A stretch of DNA of 33,641 nucleotides from an uncultured Lachnospiraceae bacterium (GCA_948470755.1 CAOKPU010000034.1:1-33641); one strand, 5' to 3'. Numbered from the stretch's first letter, positions 9,615 to 18,241 are shown. Notes: generated by a model from the sequence alone, not told the origin. Numbers and translations: made by a program.

Positions 9615-10025
9615 ATGGCAGTGGTGGAAGAATTACTCCGCGGCGAAGACGGAGGGGCGATCAGTTTTGGCAACCACAAACTGGAAGAAAAGGCGAAATT
9701 AGTGGATTATGAGTTCGGCGGGGATTTATGGAAAGTAAAAACCTATAAGACGATGACAAAGCTTGAGAAAAACGGGATGTTTGTTTATGAATCAGTGCCG
9801 GGAACAAGCGTCAATAATTTTAAAGAAACACAGGACGGCATCCGTTTTATGGTAGAAGGAGGCGAGGACGCCCAGATTACCGTAGGGCTTCAGGATGAAA
9901 CGGAATACGAAGTATTTATAAATGATGAAAGCATTGGCAAGATGCGTACAAATTTGGGAGGGAAGTTAAATTTAAGCGTAGAACTTGCGGGAGCCGGGGA
10001 AGTAAGCGTCAGGGTGGAAAAATAA
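9615..10025 (+). CDS. Conserved hypothetical protein of about 136 residues
   Basis: Starts MAVVEELLRGEDGGAISFG, after a strong GTAGGAGGACATAAGAA ribosome site. It looks entirely globular and beta-rich, with no signal peptide, membrane helix or catalytic motif that I can identify. The C-terminal half (EYEVFINDESIGKMRTNLGG, then LSVELAGAGEVSVRVEK) resembles a small beta-sandwich domain. I recall similar clostridial proteins labelled endosialidase-like, but nothing here supports an enzymatic role. It has its own terminator downstream and stands between clpC and radA. Function unknown. Confidence 0.7.
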   Translation: MAVVEELLRGEDGGAISFGNHKLEEKAKLVDYEFGGDLWKVKTYKTMTKLEKNGMFVYESVPGTSVNNFKETQDGIRFMVEGGEDAQITVGLQDETEYEVFINDESIGKMRTNLGGKLNLSVELAGAGEVSVRVEK

Positions 10026-10111
10026 GCCGGGCTGATGAAGTTGCAAAATAACCTGGTCCGTGTGCAGGCGCCGATATTTGGCCTATTGCCCGCGGGAGTA
10101 AATCGTTCTTG

Positions 10112-10152
10112 AAACGGGACAGTCATCGATATATGAAAGTCCCGTTTTTTCT
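10112..10152 (+). terminator. Rho-independent terminator
   Basis: AAACGGGAC and GTCCCGTTT form a nine-pair GC-rich stem with an 18-base loop, followed by a run of T ending TTTTTTCTT. It lies 87 bases after the 136-residue gene and before radA, so it ends the former's transcript. Confidence 0.85.
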
Positions 10153-10211
10153 TCGCCTAAAAGATTTAATTTCAGGATGGAAATATATTATGGAATAACG
10201 GGGGATGGAAA

Positions 10212-11588
10212 GTGGCAAAGGCTAAAAATACAACCGTGTTTTTTTGTCAGGAGTGCGGCTATGAATCCGTAAAATGGATGGGGCAATGTCCCGGATGCAA
10301 GGCATGGAATTCTTTTGTGGAAGAAAAAATCAGTATCGGGATGAAAATGGCAAGTGGAAGTGGAAAAGCAGGAGGGACTTTACAAGGGATAAAACCGGCA
10401 AGGCTTTCCGATGTTTCCATGGGCAGGGAAGAAAGGGTCAACACGGGGATAGGGGAATTAGACCGGGTGTTGGGAGGAGGGATTGTGCCTGGCTCCCTGA
10501 CGCTGGTGGGCGGGGATCCGGGCATCGGGAAGTCCACTCTATTGCTTCAAGTATGCCAAAAACTGGAAAATAAGGGATATGAGGTATTATATATATCCGG
10601 TGAGGAATCATTAAAACAGATAAAAATAAGAGCGGAACGTATGGGGGAATTTGGGGATCGGTTATTGCTGCTTTGTGAAACAAATCTGGAGGTCATAAAG
10701 GATACGATACACAGTTTAAAACCACAGGCGGTGATTATCGACTCCATACAAACGATGTACAGCGAAGAAGTGTCATCGGCCCCGGGAAGCGTTTCCCAAG
10801 TCAGGGAGGCTACCGGCGTATTTTTGCAAATAGCAAAGGGGTTAAATATCTCCATTTTTATTGTTGGCCATGTGACAAAAGAAGGAACGGTAGCAGGACC
10901 CAGAGTGTTAGAGCATATGGTGGATACCGTTTTGTATTTTGAAGGGGACCGTCATGCTTCTTATCGTATACTGCGCGGGGTAAAGAACCGGTTTGGCTCT
11001 ACAAATGAAATAGGCGTATTCGAGATGAGGGAAGAAGGGCTTAAGGAAGTAAAGAACCCATCGGAATTCATGTTGGACGGGAAACCGGAGGATGCCAGCG
11101 GTTCGGTAGTGGCATGTTCTATGGAAGGGACCCGTCCAATGCTGATAGAAATTCAGGCGCTTGTCTGCGGCAGCAATTTCGGGATTCCGAGAAGGCAGGC
11201 GGCCGGAACGGATTTTAACAGGCTGAACCTGCTGATGGCGATATTGGAAAAAAGGGTGGGGCTTCCTCTTTCCGGCTGCGATGCATATGTAAACCTCGCC
11301 GGGGGTATAAAAATCGTAGAGCCGGCCATTGATCTTGGGATTGTTATGGCGGTCGTTTCCAGTTTTAAGAATCGTATTGTGGATGAAAAGATGGTGGTAT
11401 TTGGAGAAGTGGGATTAAGCGGGGAAGTCCGGGCCGTAAGTATGGCGCAGCAGCGTCTGCAGGAGGCGGCGAAGCTTGGTTTTACAACGTGTATGATGCC
11501 GGCCGGCTGCACGAAGGGAATGAAAAAAATTGACGGAATGAAAGTGATTGGCGTAAAATCCATACAGGATGCCATTGATCTCATATAA
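10212..11588 (+). CDS. radA: RadA, DNA repair ATPase/branch-migration helicase
   Basis: 458 residues, typical RadA length. The N-terminal zinc finger uses Cys12, 15, 26 and 29. The RecA-like ATPase has Walker A GGDPGIGKST at 100-109, the family-specific KNRFG motif (GVKNRFGSTNEIGVF), and a C-terminal Lon-like domain. RadA drives branch migration in recombinational repair and transformation. The start is GTG 10212 after a G-rich ATAACGGGGGATGGAAA; no better in-frame start precedes the zinc finger. The next gene, an ABC exporter subunit, starts 28 bases after the radA stop. Confidence 0.95.
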   Translation: MAKAKNTTVFFCQECGYESVKWMGQCPGCKAWNSFVEEKISIGMKMASGSGKAGGTLQGIKPARLSDVSMGREERVNTGIGELDRVLGGGIVPGSLTLVGGDPGIGKSTLLLQVCQKLENKGYEVLYISGEESLKQIKIRAERMGEFGDRLLLLCETNLEVIKDTIHSLKPQAVIIDSIQTMYSEEVSSAPGSVSQVREATGVFLQIAKGLNISIFIVGHVTKEGTVAGPRVLEHMVDTVLYFEGDRHASYRILRGVKNRFGSTNEIGVFEMREEGLKEVKNPSEFMLDGKPEDASGSVVACSMEGTRPMLIEIQALVCGSNFGIPRRQAAGTDFNRLNLLMAILEKRVGLPLSGCDAYVNLAGGIKIVEPAIDLGIVMAVVSSFKNRIVDEKMVVFGEVGLSGEVRAVSMAQQRLQEAAKLGFTTCMMPAGCTKGMKKIDGMKVIGVKSIQDAIDLI

Positions 11589-11616
11589 AAATCCGGGTGA
11601 AGGAAGTGGGAATGCG

Positions 11617-13350
11617 ATGAAAAACTTGTTGATATATTTAAAAGGGTATAAAAAAGAAACAGTCCTGGCGCCGCTTTTTAAGATGCTGGAAGCTTCTTTT
11701 GAATTGCTGGTCCCTCTGGTGATGGCGCAGATTATTGATCGGGGGATCGCGCAGGAGGACCGGGGGCTTATTTTCAGGATGTGTCTGATTATGATATTGC
11801 TTGGGGTTATCGGGCTGGCTTGTTCGATTACAGCCCAGTATTTTGCGGCTAAGGCGGCAGTGGGTTTTTCAGCGGAACTAAAACATTCGCTTTTTGATCA
11901 TATCCAGTCGCTGTCATTTTCCGAAATGGACACGATAGGCACATCCACGCTCATTACGAGGATGACCAGCGATGTCAACCAGGTGCAGTCCGGGGTCAAC
12001 TTAGTGCTGCGTCTGTTCCTGCGTTCCCCTTTTATTGTCCTTGGGGCAATGGTGATGGCCTTTACGATTGATGTTAGGGCCGCCATGGTATTTGTTGTGA
12101 CGATCCCCCTGCTTTGTATTGTTGTGTTTGGGATTATGCTGATCAGTATGCCTTTATATAAAAAAGTCCAGGCATTATTAGATAAAATATTGGGGATTAC
12201 GAGAGAGAATCTTACGGGCGCCAGGGTAGTGAGGGCATTTAATAAGGAAGAGACGGAGATAGAGCGTTTTAAGGAAGGGAATGAATCCCTGACAAAAATG
12301 CAGATGTTCGTAGGCAGGATTTCTGCATTGATGAACCCGGTAACGTATATTATCATTAACGGCGCAGCGGCCGTGCTGATCTGGACGGGGGCGTGGCAGG
12401 TAGAAAGCGGGTACATTACGCAAGGGGAAGTGGTAGCTTTGGTAAACTATATGTCGCAGATTCTGGTGGAGCTTATCAAGCTGGCCAATCTGATCATTAC
12501 GGTTACGAAAGCATTTGCCTGCGCGAACCGTATCGAAGCGGTATTTGAAACAAAGCCGGGGCTTGCTTTGGCTTCCGGGGATATGGCGGATAAAAAAATG
12601 AAACCGGAAGAAGCGGTCAGTTTTGAACATGTGAGCCTGACCTATCAAAACGCCGGGGAGGAGTCTTTGACGGATATTCATTTTAAAGTGCGCAAAGGGC
12701 AGACCGTGGGTATTATCGGCGGGACCGGATCAGGGAAATCTTCCATCGTTCATCTGATACCGAGGTTTTACGATGCGGCGTCAGGAATCGTAAAGGTAGA
12801 TGGAGTTGACGTAAAGGAATATCCTTTGGAAGAACTGCGGGCAAAAATCGGCATGGTCATGCAGAAAGCGGTTCTGTTCAAAGGAACGGTTAAGGAAAAT
12901 CTGTTATGGGGAAAAGAAGACGCCACAGAGGAAGAAATGTGGCGGGCTCTGGAAATCTCTCAGGCGAAAGAGTTTGTGGAGACAAAAGAGGGGGGACTGG
13001 AAGCAAAGATTGCCCAAGGCGGGAAGAACCTTTCCGGGGGCCAGAAACAGAGGCTTACGATTGCCCGGGCATTGATCCGTAAGCCTGAAATCCTTATTCT
13101 GGATGACAGTGCATCCGCCCTCGACTTTGCCACCGATGCTAAACTGCGGAAAGCGCTTAGGGAAATGGAAAAAGAACTGACGGTATTCATCGTATCGCAA
13201 AGGGCTTCTTCGATTCAGCATGCGGATATGATTATTGTTATGGACGACGGCCGGATGGCTGGAATCGGTACCCATGAAGAACTGCTGGAAAACTGCGGGG
13301 TGTATAGGGAAATTTATGATTCCCAGTTTAAGAAGGAGGGCAGGGGATAA
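11617..13350 (+). CDS. ABC exporter, heterodimer half with degenerate ATP site
   Basis: 577 residues: an N-terminal six-helix exporter domain (about 1-310) then an ATPase domain with Walker A GGTGSGKSS and signature LSGGQKQR. Two catalytic positions are altered. Walker B reads ILILDDSASALD, with Asp instead of the catalytic Glu, and the switch position reads VSQRAS, with Gln instead of His. These changes mark the non-hydrolysing site of heterodimeric multidrug exporters such as TM287/288, BmrCD and LmrCD. The start is ATG 11617 after AGGAAG; the open frame runs back to 11569 inside radA but without family similarity. The stop overlaps the start of the partner gene (TAATG). Substrate unknown. 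Confidence 0.9.
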   Translation: MKNLLIYLKGYKKETVLAPLFKMLEASFELLVPLVMAQIIDRGIAQEDRGLIFRMCLIMILLGVIGLACSITAQYFAAKAAVGFSAELKHSLFDHIQSLSFSEMDTIGTSTLITRMTSDVNQVQSGVNLVLRLFLRSPFIVLGAMVMAFTIDVRAAMVFVVTIPLLCIVVFGIMLISMPLYKKVQALLDKILGITRENLTGARVVRAFNKEETEIERFKEGNESLTKMQMFVGRISALMNPVTYIIINGAAAVLIWTGAWQVESGYITQGEVVALVNYMSQILVELIKLANLIITVTKAFACANRIEAVFETKPGLALASGDMADKKMKPEEAVSFEHVSLTYQNAGEESLTDIHFKVRKGQTVGIIGGTGSGKSSIVHLIPRFYDAASGIVKVDGVDVKEYPLEELRAKIGMVMQKAVLFKGTVKENLLWGKEDATEEEMWRALEISQAKEFVETKEGGLEAKIAQGGKNLSGGQKQRLTIARALIRKPEILILDDSASALDFATDAKLRKALREMEKELTVFIVSQRASSIQHADMIIVMDDGRMAGIGTHEELLENCGVYREIYDSQFKKEGRG

Positions 13351-15098
13351 TGAGCGGCAGGAACAAGCAAAAAGAGATTTTCTGGAAAGTGATGGGATAT
13401 ATAAGGAAGTATTGGGCCTATCTGGGCATATCCATATTCATGGCGGCCTTTACGGTGGCATTGACTTTATATGTCCCCATATTAACGGGGGATGCCATCG
13501 ATTTGATTATTGATAAGGGGCTGGTGGATTTTCAGGGGATTATGGATATCCTCGTAAAAATGGCAATCGTTATCGGGGCCACGGCAGCGGCGCAGTGGCT
13601 GATGAATGTATGCAATAATAAGATGACTTACGGGATTGTCCGGGATATCAGGGACGAAGCCTTCCGTAAAGTGGAAAGGCTTCCTTTAAAATATATCGAC
13701 TCCCACTCTTACGGGGAAGTGGTCAGCAGAGTGATCGCGGATGTAGATCAATTTGCCGATGGCCTGTTGATGGGATTTACCCAGTTGTTTACCGGCATAG
13801 TGACGATCCTGGGTACATTGGCGATTATGCTGACTATCCATATAGGGATCACGGCGGTAGTTGTCTGCGTCACTCCGGTATCCTTTCTCGTGGCAAACTT
13901 TATTGCAAAGAAAACATATCATATGTTTAAACTGCAATCGGAGACGAGAGGGGAACAAACGGCGTTAATTGATGAAATGGTGGGGAATCAGAGAGTGGTG
14001 CAGGCGTTCGGATATGAAGATAAAGCAATGGATCGTTTTGATGAAATCAACAAGAGGCTGCAGGAATGTTCGCTAAAAGCCATATTTTTCTCTTCCATCA
14101 CCAATCCGGCGACGCGTTTTGTCAATAGCCTTGTTTATACGGGGGTTGGGATTACAGGCGCTTTGCTGGCCATTCAGGGCAAAATCAGCGTAGGGACTCT
14201 TTCCTGCCTTCTGACTTATGCCAATCAGTATACAAAGCCTTTTAATGAAATCTCCGGCGTGATTACGGAATTGCAGAATGCTTTGGCCTGTGCGGGAAGG
14301 ATCTTTGAATTGATAGAAGAGGAACCGCAGACGCCCGATGCGGAAGATGCGCTGGAACTGAAAGATGTGGAAGGAAATGTGGAATTAAAAGATGTTTCTT
14401 TTTCATATGTACCGGATAAAAAGTTGATCCAGGGATTCCGCCTGCAAGTCAAACCGGGACAAAGAGTCGCCATTGTGGGACCTACCGGCTGCGGAAAAAC
14501 AACCATTATCAACCTTTTAATGCGGTTTTACGATGTTGATAAAGGAAGCATAGAAGTGGAAGGGACGGATATCAGGCAAGTCACAAGAAAAAGCCTGCGT
14601 ACTTCTTACGGGATGGTGCTGCAGGAAACATGGTTGAAAGCGGGAACCGTCCGGGAGAATATAACGATGGGAAAGCCGGATGCATCGCAGGAAGAAATCA
14701 TAGCGGCAGCCAAGGCGGCTCATGCCCACAGCTTTATCAAACGTATGCCAAAAGGATATGATACGGTGATTACAGAGGATGGAGGCAATCTTTCCCAAGG
14801 GCAGAAACAGCTTTTGTGCATTACCCGAGTGATGCTTTGTCAGCCGGATATGCTGATTTTGGATGAAGCAACATCCTCCATCGATACGAGGACGGAATTG
14901 AAGATACAAAATGCGTTTGCAAAACTGATGAAAAACAGGACCAGCTTTATTGTCGCCCACAGGCTTTCAACGATTCAGGAGGCGGATATTATCCTTGTGA
15001 TGAAGGACGGGGATATCATTGAACAAGGGGATCATGAGTCGCTGTTGGCGAAAGGGGGATTCTACGCAGAATTGTATCAAAGCCAGTTTGCCTGTTAA
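13350..15098 (+). CDS. ABC exporter, heterodimer half with canonical catalytic residues
   Basis: 582 residues: membrane domain about 1-320, ATPase domain with Walker A GPTGCGKTT, signature LSQGQKQ, Walker B MLILDEATSSID with the catalytic Glu, and switch His in VAHRLST. It complements the upstream subunit: this protein brings good Walker motifs while its signature is LSQGQ rather than LSGGQ, and the partner has the reverse. The pair therefore should form one active and one degenerate ATP site, as in known heterodimeric drug or lipid exporters. The start overlaps the partner's stop by one base. It ends only three bases from the stop of lspA on the other strand. Confidence 0.92.
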   Translation: MSGRNKQKEIFWKVMGYIRKYWAYLGISIFMAAFTVALTLYVPILTGDAIDLIIDKGLVDFQGIMDILVKMAIVIGATAAAQWLMNVCNNKMTYGIVRDIRDEAFRKVERLPLKYIDSHSYGEVVSRVIADVDQFADGLLMGFTQLFTGIVTILGTLAIMLTIHIGITAVVVCVTPVSFLVANFIAKKTYHMFKLQSETRGEQTALIDEMVGNQRVVQAFGYEDKAMDRFDEINKRLQECSLKAIFFSSITNPATRFVNSLVYTGVGITGALLAIQGKISVGTLSCLLTYANQYTKPFNEISGVITELQNALACAGRIFELIEEEPQTPDAEDALELKDVEGNVELKDVSFSYVPDKKLIQGFRLQVKPGQRVAIVGPTGCGKTTIINLLMRFYDVDKGSIEVEGTDIRQVTRKSLRTSYGMVLQETWLKAGTVRENITMGKPDASQEEIIAAAKAAHAHSFIKRMPKGYDTVITEDGGNLSQGQKQLLCITRVMLCQPDMLILDEATSSIDTRTELKIQNAFAKLMKNRTSFIVAHRLSTIQEADIILVMKDGDIIEQGDHESLLAKGGFYAELYQSQFAC

Positions 15099-15101
15099 TG
15101 A

Positions 15102-15614
15102 TTATTTTTGTTTCAGGGTAAAGAGAAAGTCCAGTTCTTCATCTTTGTAAAAGAAGAAACAAAGATAAGCAAAAAAAGCCATCCCAATGCAGACATAGCA
15201 GTCGGCCACGTTGAATTTGGGGAAGTCGATGGGGACAAAATAAATGAAATCTATCACATAGCCGTTAAGGATCCTGTCGGCTAAGTTCCCAATCCCGCCG
15301 CTGATAATGAGAAGCAGGGCGGCTTTCATGGGAAAGTAATGGTTTGATTTTTTCTCCGGTATCTGGGCATATTTTAAAATCAGGAAAAGCATAGCGATGG
15401 CTGTTATTGTGATCAGGAAACCTTGCTTTCCCATGAAAGAACTGAAAGCGGCGCCTGTATTTTCCAAATAGGAAAACTCTAAGACGCCTGGGAGCAGAGG
15501 ATAATCCGCTTGGTTTTTTAAGCGGCTGGCAGCCAACAGCTTGGTGGACTGATCCAAAAAAAGAAGTAATAATACAATGAGGACAGGGGATAATATTTTC
15601 GATGCTTTTTTCAT
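15102..15614 (-). CDS. lspA: LspA, lipoprotein signal peptidase II
   Basis: 170 residues with four hydrophobic helices. LspA cleaves the signal peptide of prolipoproteins in the membrane. The conserved NTGAAFSSF, GGIGNLADRILNGYVIDF and FNVAD motifs are present, with the two catalytic aspartates in NLADR and FNVAD. A ribosome site GAAAGGAA precedes the ATG at 15614. The C-terminus ends with an extra charged tail. It converges with the ABC exporter gene at a three-base gap and lies downstream of tRNA-Trp, with a terminator and a separate promoter between them. Confidence 0.95.
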   Translation of the reverse strand: MKKASKILSPVLIVLLLLFLDQSTKLLAASRLKNQADYPLLPGVLEFSYLENTGAAFSSFMGKQGFLITITAIAMLFLILKYAQIPEKKSNHYFPMKAALLLIISGGIGNLADRILNGYVIDFIYFVPIDFPKFNVADCYVCIGMAFFAYLCFFFYKDEELDFLFTLKQK

Positions 15615-15681
15615 TCGATGCGTTCCTTTCTCTTGCCAATAAACTTAGGAAAACGGGAGTATACATCCGTTCAAAGAGTCG

Positions 15682-15709
15682 ATTATAAGTTCCGGACAGA
15701 TAAATCCAA
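15682..15709 (-). promoter_or_regulatory. Candidate promoter of lspA
   Basis: On the minus strand TTGGAT (15704-15709) and a perfect TATAAT (15682-15687) are 16 bases apart, about 70 bases before the lspA start and just after the tRNA terminator. The -35 box is weak, so this rests mainly on the -10 box and position. Confidence 0.5.
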
Positions 15710-15710
15710 G

Positions 15711-15745
15711 AAAAAGGCACTGACAAAATCAATTATCAGTGCCTT
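15711..15745 (-). terminator. Terminator of tRNA-Trp
   Basis: Read on the minus strand, AAGGCACTGA and TCAGTGCCTT form a ten-pair stem with a 12-base loop, followed by more T residues. It begins 11 bases after the tRNA 3' end and precedes the lspA promoter. Confidence 0.85.
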
Positions 15746-15755
15746 GTCTAATGAG

Positions 15756-15826
15756 CAGGGGCAGTAGGAATCGAACCCACATCGATGGTTTTGGAGACCA
15801 CTGTTCTACCTTTGAACTATGCCCCT
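15756..15826 (-). tRNA. tRNA-Trp (anticodon CCA)
   Basis: On the minus strand the 71-base sequence starts AGGGGCATAGTTCAAAGG and ends in TGCCCCTG. The seven-pair acceptor stem (AGGGGCA/TGCCCCT), the D arm with TAGTTCAAAGGTAGAACA, the anticodon loop TCTCCAAA with anticodon CCA, and the T arm GTGGGTTCGAATCCTAC are all present. The CCA end is not encoded. It is flanked by its own promoter and terminator. Confidence 0.97.
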
Positions 15827-15855
15827 ATTTTAGCAGCTCTCAACTGCCGAAACTC

Positions 15856-15884
15856 ATTATAGCATAAAGGGTAAGGGATGGCAA
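15856..15884 (-). promoter_or_regulatory. Promoter of tRNA-Trp
   Basis: On the minus strand TTGCCA (15879-15884) and TATAAT (15856-15861) are separated by 17 bases, 29 bases before the mature tRNA 5' end. A near-consensus vegetative promoter. Confidence 0.8.
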
Positions 15885-15962
15885 GGAAAAAATTGAAAAT
15901 TTATGTCTTATTGTAACGGCGCAGTTTTGTGTTGTCTTATCCTAAACCGCAGTGAAAATGGC

Positions 15963-15991
15963 TTGCGCGGCGGTCAGGATTATGATAGTAT
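15963..15991 (+). promoter_or_regulatory. Candidate promoter of the bcp gene
   Basis: TTGCGC at 15963-15968 and TAGTAT at 15986-15991 are 17 bases apart, about 135 bases before the bcp start. Both boxes are imperfect. The leader that follows contains no gene I can support. Confidence 0.4.
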
Positions 15992-16127
15992 ACAAGATAA
16001 AAATGCCTTATCCATCCACCCATGTGAAAAGATGCAGGGTATTTTACAGGAGGCTGTAGGACTGCGTAAGGAGAGGGAATGGCGAGGGATGGGAAATGAA
16101 TGGAAATAGAAAGAAGGAGGAGACGAT

Positions 16128-16583
16128 ATGCTGGAAGTCGGAACAAAAGCGCCGGGGTTTTCATTGCCCGACCAGAATGGGAAGATCCATACGCTGGAGG
16201 AGTACAAAGGCAGGAAAGTGATCCTGTATTTTTATCCTAAGGATAATACGCCAGGCTGCACGAAACAGGCATGCGGGTATTCGGAAAGGCTGCCCCGATT
16301 TGCTGAAAAAGGCGCTGTTGTAATAGGCATTAGCAAAGATACGGTGAAATCACATAAAAACTTTGAAGAAAAACAAGGGCTGCAGTTTACTATTTTGTCG
16401 GATACGGAATTGACGGCCATTAAAGCTTACGATGTATGGCATGAGAAGAAAAATTACGGCAAAGTGTCTATGGGCGTTGTGAGAACCACGTATCTAATTG
16501 ATGAAAACGGTGTGATCATCCGGGCAAACGATAAAGTAAAGGCGGCGGATGATCCTGAAAAAATGTTGGGTGAAATGGAATGA
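16128..16583 (+). CDS. bcp: Thioredoxin-dependent thiol peroxidase, Bcp/PrxQ type
   Basis: 151 residues, a one-domain peroxiredoxin. The peroxidatic Cys44 sits in the TPGCTKQAC motif and the resolving Cys49 is five residues on, the atypical 2-Cys arrangement of Bcp/PrxQ. It reduces hydrogen peroxide and organic hydroperoxides in the cytosol using thioredoxin. AAGAAGGAGGAGACGAT before ATG 16128 is a strong ribosome site. It is followed by a structured repeat unit and then yaaA, another peroxide-stress gene. Confidence 0.93.
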   Translation: MLEVGTKAPGFSLPDQNGKIHTLEEYKGRKVILYFYPKDNTPGCTKQACGYSERLPRFAEKGAVVIGISKDTVKSHKNFEEKQGLQFTILSDTELTAIKAYDVWHEKKNYGKVSMGVVRTTYLIDENGVIIRANDKVKAADDPEKMLGEME

Positions 16584-16605
16584 AAAATCAGCTTGCTGCT
16601 CTGAC

Positions 16606-16771
16606 ATGGGAGGTTAGCGTGAGAAGAACTTCTAATCACTCGCAGCAGAGGCTGCTTCGCGAAGAAGTTCTAAGTCTCACACAGGAGAATGCCTAAAATA
16701 CGGCATTCTCCCAGACAAGCTTGCTTGTCTTGGGATTTTGAGATTCCGCGAAGCGGAATCATGGAGGTTAG
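16606..16771 (+). repeat. Modular hairpin repeat, unit U1, between bcp and yaaA
   Basis: Flanked by direct repeats ATGGGAGGTTAG (16606-16617) and ATGGAGGTTAG (16761-16771). Inside are four hairpins: H1 with GTGAGA (16619-16624)/TCTCAC (16675-16680) and AGAACTTCT/AGAAGTTCT arms; H2 with GGAGAATGCC/GGCATTCTCC (16684-16711); one with AGACAAGC/GCTTGTCT; and H3 with GATTCCGC/GCGGAATC. The right-hand direct repeat provides the ribosome site of yaaA. Three further units occur at 19650, 20754 and 20889. Confidence 0.85.
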
Positions 16772-16772
16772 G

Positions 16773-17537
16773 ATGAAAATTATTCTATCCCCGGCAAAAA
16801 AGATGAATGCCGTTTCGGATACTTTAACTCATACAGGACTGCCGGTATATCTTGATTATGCGGATAGGATCTTATCATGGATGAAGGAAAAATCTTATGA
16901 TGAATTGAAAAGGCTTTGGAGGTGCAATGATAAGATCGCAAGCTGGAATTTTGAACGTCTTAAGGATATGGATTTGCGCCGGGGATTGACGCCGGCAGTG
17001 CTTGCCTATGAAGGGATAGCTTATCAATATATGGCGCCTGCTGTTTTTGAAGATGGGCAGTTCGATTATATACAGGAAAACCTACGTATTTTATCCGGGT
17101 TTTACGGAGTGTTGAAGCCGATGGACGGGGTGGTCCCATATCGGTTGGAAATGCAGGCTAAGGCGGGGATCGGGGATGCGAAAGATTTATATGGATTATG
17201 GGGAGGCCTGCTTTATGAACAGGTAAGGGATGAAAGCGGGATCATTATTAATCTGGCTTCTAAGGAGTACTCCAAATGTGTGGAAAAGTATTTAACTGGC
17301 GGCGATATTTATATTACATGCCTGTTTGGCGAGATGGAGGATGGAAAGCTGGTCGTAAAAGGGACCTATGCGAAAATGGCAAGAGGGGAGATGGTCCGTT
17401 TTATGGCGGAAAGAAGGATTGAAAAACCTGAAGAGATCAAAGGATTTAACCGTCTTGGCTATGGATTTCAGGAAGGGCTTTCCACAGAGACGGAATATGT
17501 GTTTGTAAAATCAGGAAAGGGAAAGGCAAAAATATAA
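16773..17537 (+). CDS. yaaA: YaaA, peroxide-stress protein (UPF0246/DUF328)
   Basis: 254 residues. It starts MKIILSPAKKMN, the hallmark of the YaaA family, and keeps conserved blocks such as LAYEGIAYQYM, RLEMQAKAG and the C-terminal FNRLGYGF. In E. coli YaaA is induced by peroxide and lowers free intracellular iron; the fold binds DNA. I choose ATG 16773 because the family begins there and GGAGGTTAG precedes it; that ribosome site belongs to a repeat unit, and the frame upstream (to 16689) is just repeat sequence. Its neighbours, a thiol peroxidase and a ferritin-like protein, fit a peroxide/iron defence group. Confidence 0.92.
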   Translation: MKIILSPAKKMNAVSDTLTHTGLPVYLDYADRILSWMKEKSYDELKRLWRCNDKIASWNFERLKDMDLRRGLTPAVLAYEGIAYQYMAPAVFEDGQFDYIQENLRILSGFYGVLKPMDGVVPYRLEMQAKAGIGDAKDLYGLWGGLLYEQVRDESGIIINLASKEYSKCVEKYLTGGDIYITCLFGEMEDGKLVVKGTYAKMARGEMVRFMAERRIEKPEEIKGFNRLGYGFQEGLSTETEYVFVKSGKGKAKI

Positions 17538-17618
17538 TCCCTTTCGGCGGTATTGTGCGTCACGTTCTTCTTTCTTTCCAATATATTATCTTATAAGAAG
17601 AATTAGGAGATAGTAGAT

Positions 17619-18179
17619 TTGGAAGAAAGAGGAACAAATTTGACGAATACATGCAGTTTTTCAGGAATCAGGCCTTCTATGGCAGACCTGCCCTACCCGC
17701 CGATACAAGTGGAAGGGCGAAATCAGATTTATGCGGATTTGCTTAGCGTGGATTATTGCGGCGCGGTATCGGAACTGTCTGCAATTACCCAATATATTAA
17801 CAATGAGAACCGTTTATCCTATGAAAACTGTCCTATGGCGAAAACGCTTCTGGGAATCGCTATGGCTGAGATGATGCATTTGCAGAAGCTGGGGGAATTA
17901 ATCGTTTTATTAGGCGGGGACATTGATTTTGCCGCAAAGATGAGGAACGGGAAACGTAAGATGTGGACGCCGGAATATTTGGACATACCGGAGAACGCCG
18001 GCAAAATGCTGCTTGCAGATATAGAGGCGGAAAAGGCGGCCATCCGTCAGTATGAAATGCATATAAAAATGATAAATGACGCCGGTGTTGTAAATGTCCT
18101 GGAGAGGATCATCATAGATGAAGAGTACCATATTATGCTGCTAAGGGCGCTGTTACAAAAGATATCCGCGACAAAATAG
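17619..18179 (+). CDS. Ferritin-like diiron protein
   Basis: 186 residues, mainly helical after residue 35. Four helices carry the carboxylate ligands expected of a ferritin-like diiron site: Glu in GAVSELSAITQYI, EMMH in the second, Glu residues in LADIEAEKAAIRQYEMH, and EEYH in the last. Such proteins store iron, reduce peroxide or act as small oxidases; which one cannot be told. No rubredoxin-type cysteine pairs are present, so it is not a full rubrerythrin. The start is probably TTG 17619 after AGGAGA, or TTG 17640 after AGAGGAA; no ATG fits. Downstream are two very long hairpins. Confidence 0.75.
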   Translation: MEERGTNLTNTCSFSGIRPSMADLPYPPIQVEGRNQIYADLLSVDYCGAVSELSAITQYINNENRLSYENCPMAKTLLGIAMAEMMHLQKLGELIVLLGGDIDFAAKMRNGKRKMWTPEYLDIPENAGKMLLADIEAEKAAIRQYEMHIKMINDAGVVNVLERIIIDEEYHIMLLRALLQKISATK

Positions 18180-18241
18180 GAATACAGCCAGGGATACCGT
18201 TTTTGTAACGATAAGAGAATGGGAATAGGGAATATTGCGTG

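Noticed and set aside
15903-16109. 68-codon frame before bcp
   Set aside because: It overlaps the candidate bcp promoter, lacks a ribosome site and resembles no family.
16689-16772. N-terminal extension of YaaA starting in repeat unit U1
   Set aside because: The sequence is the repeat's hairpins; the YaaA family begins at MKIILSPAKKMN and a GGAGG site precedes that ATG.
17570-17600. PerR-like box before the ferritin-like gene
   Set aside because: ATATATTATCTTATAAG resembles half of the PerR box, but the other half does not match.
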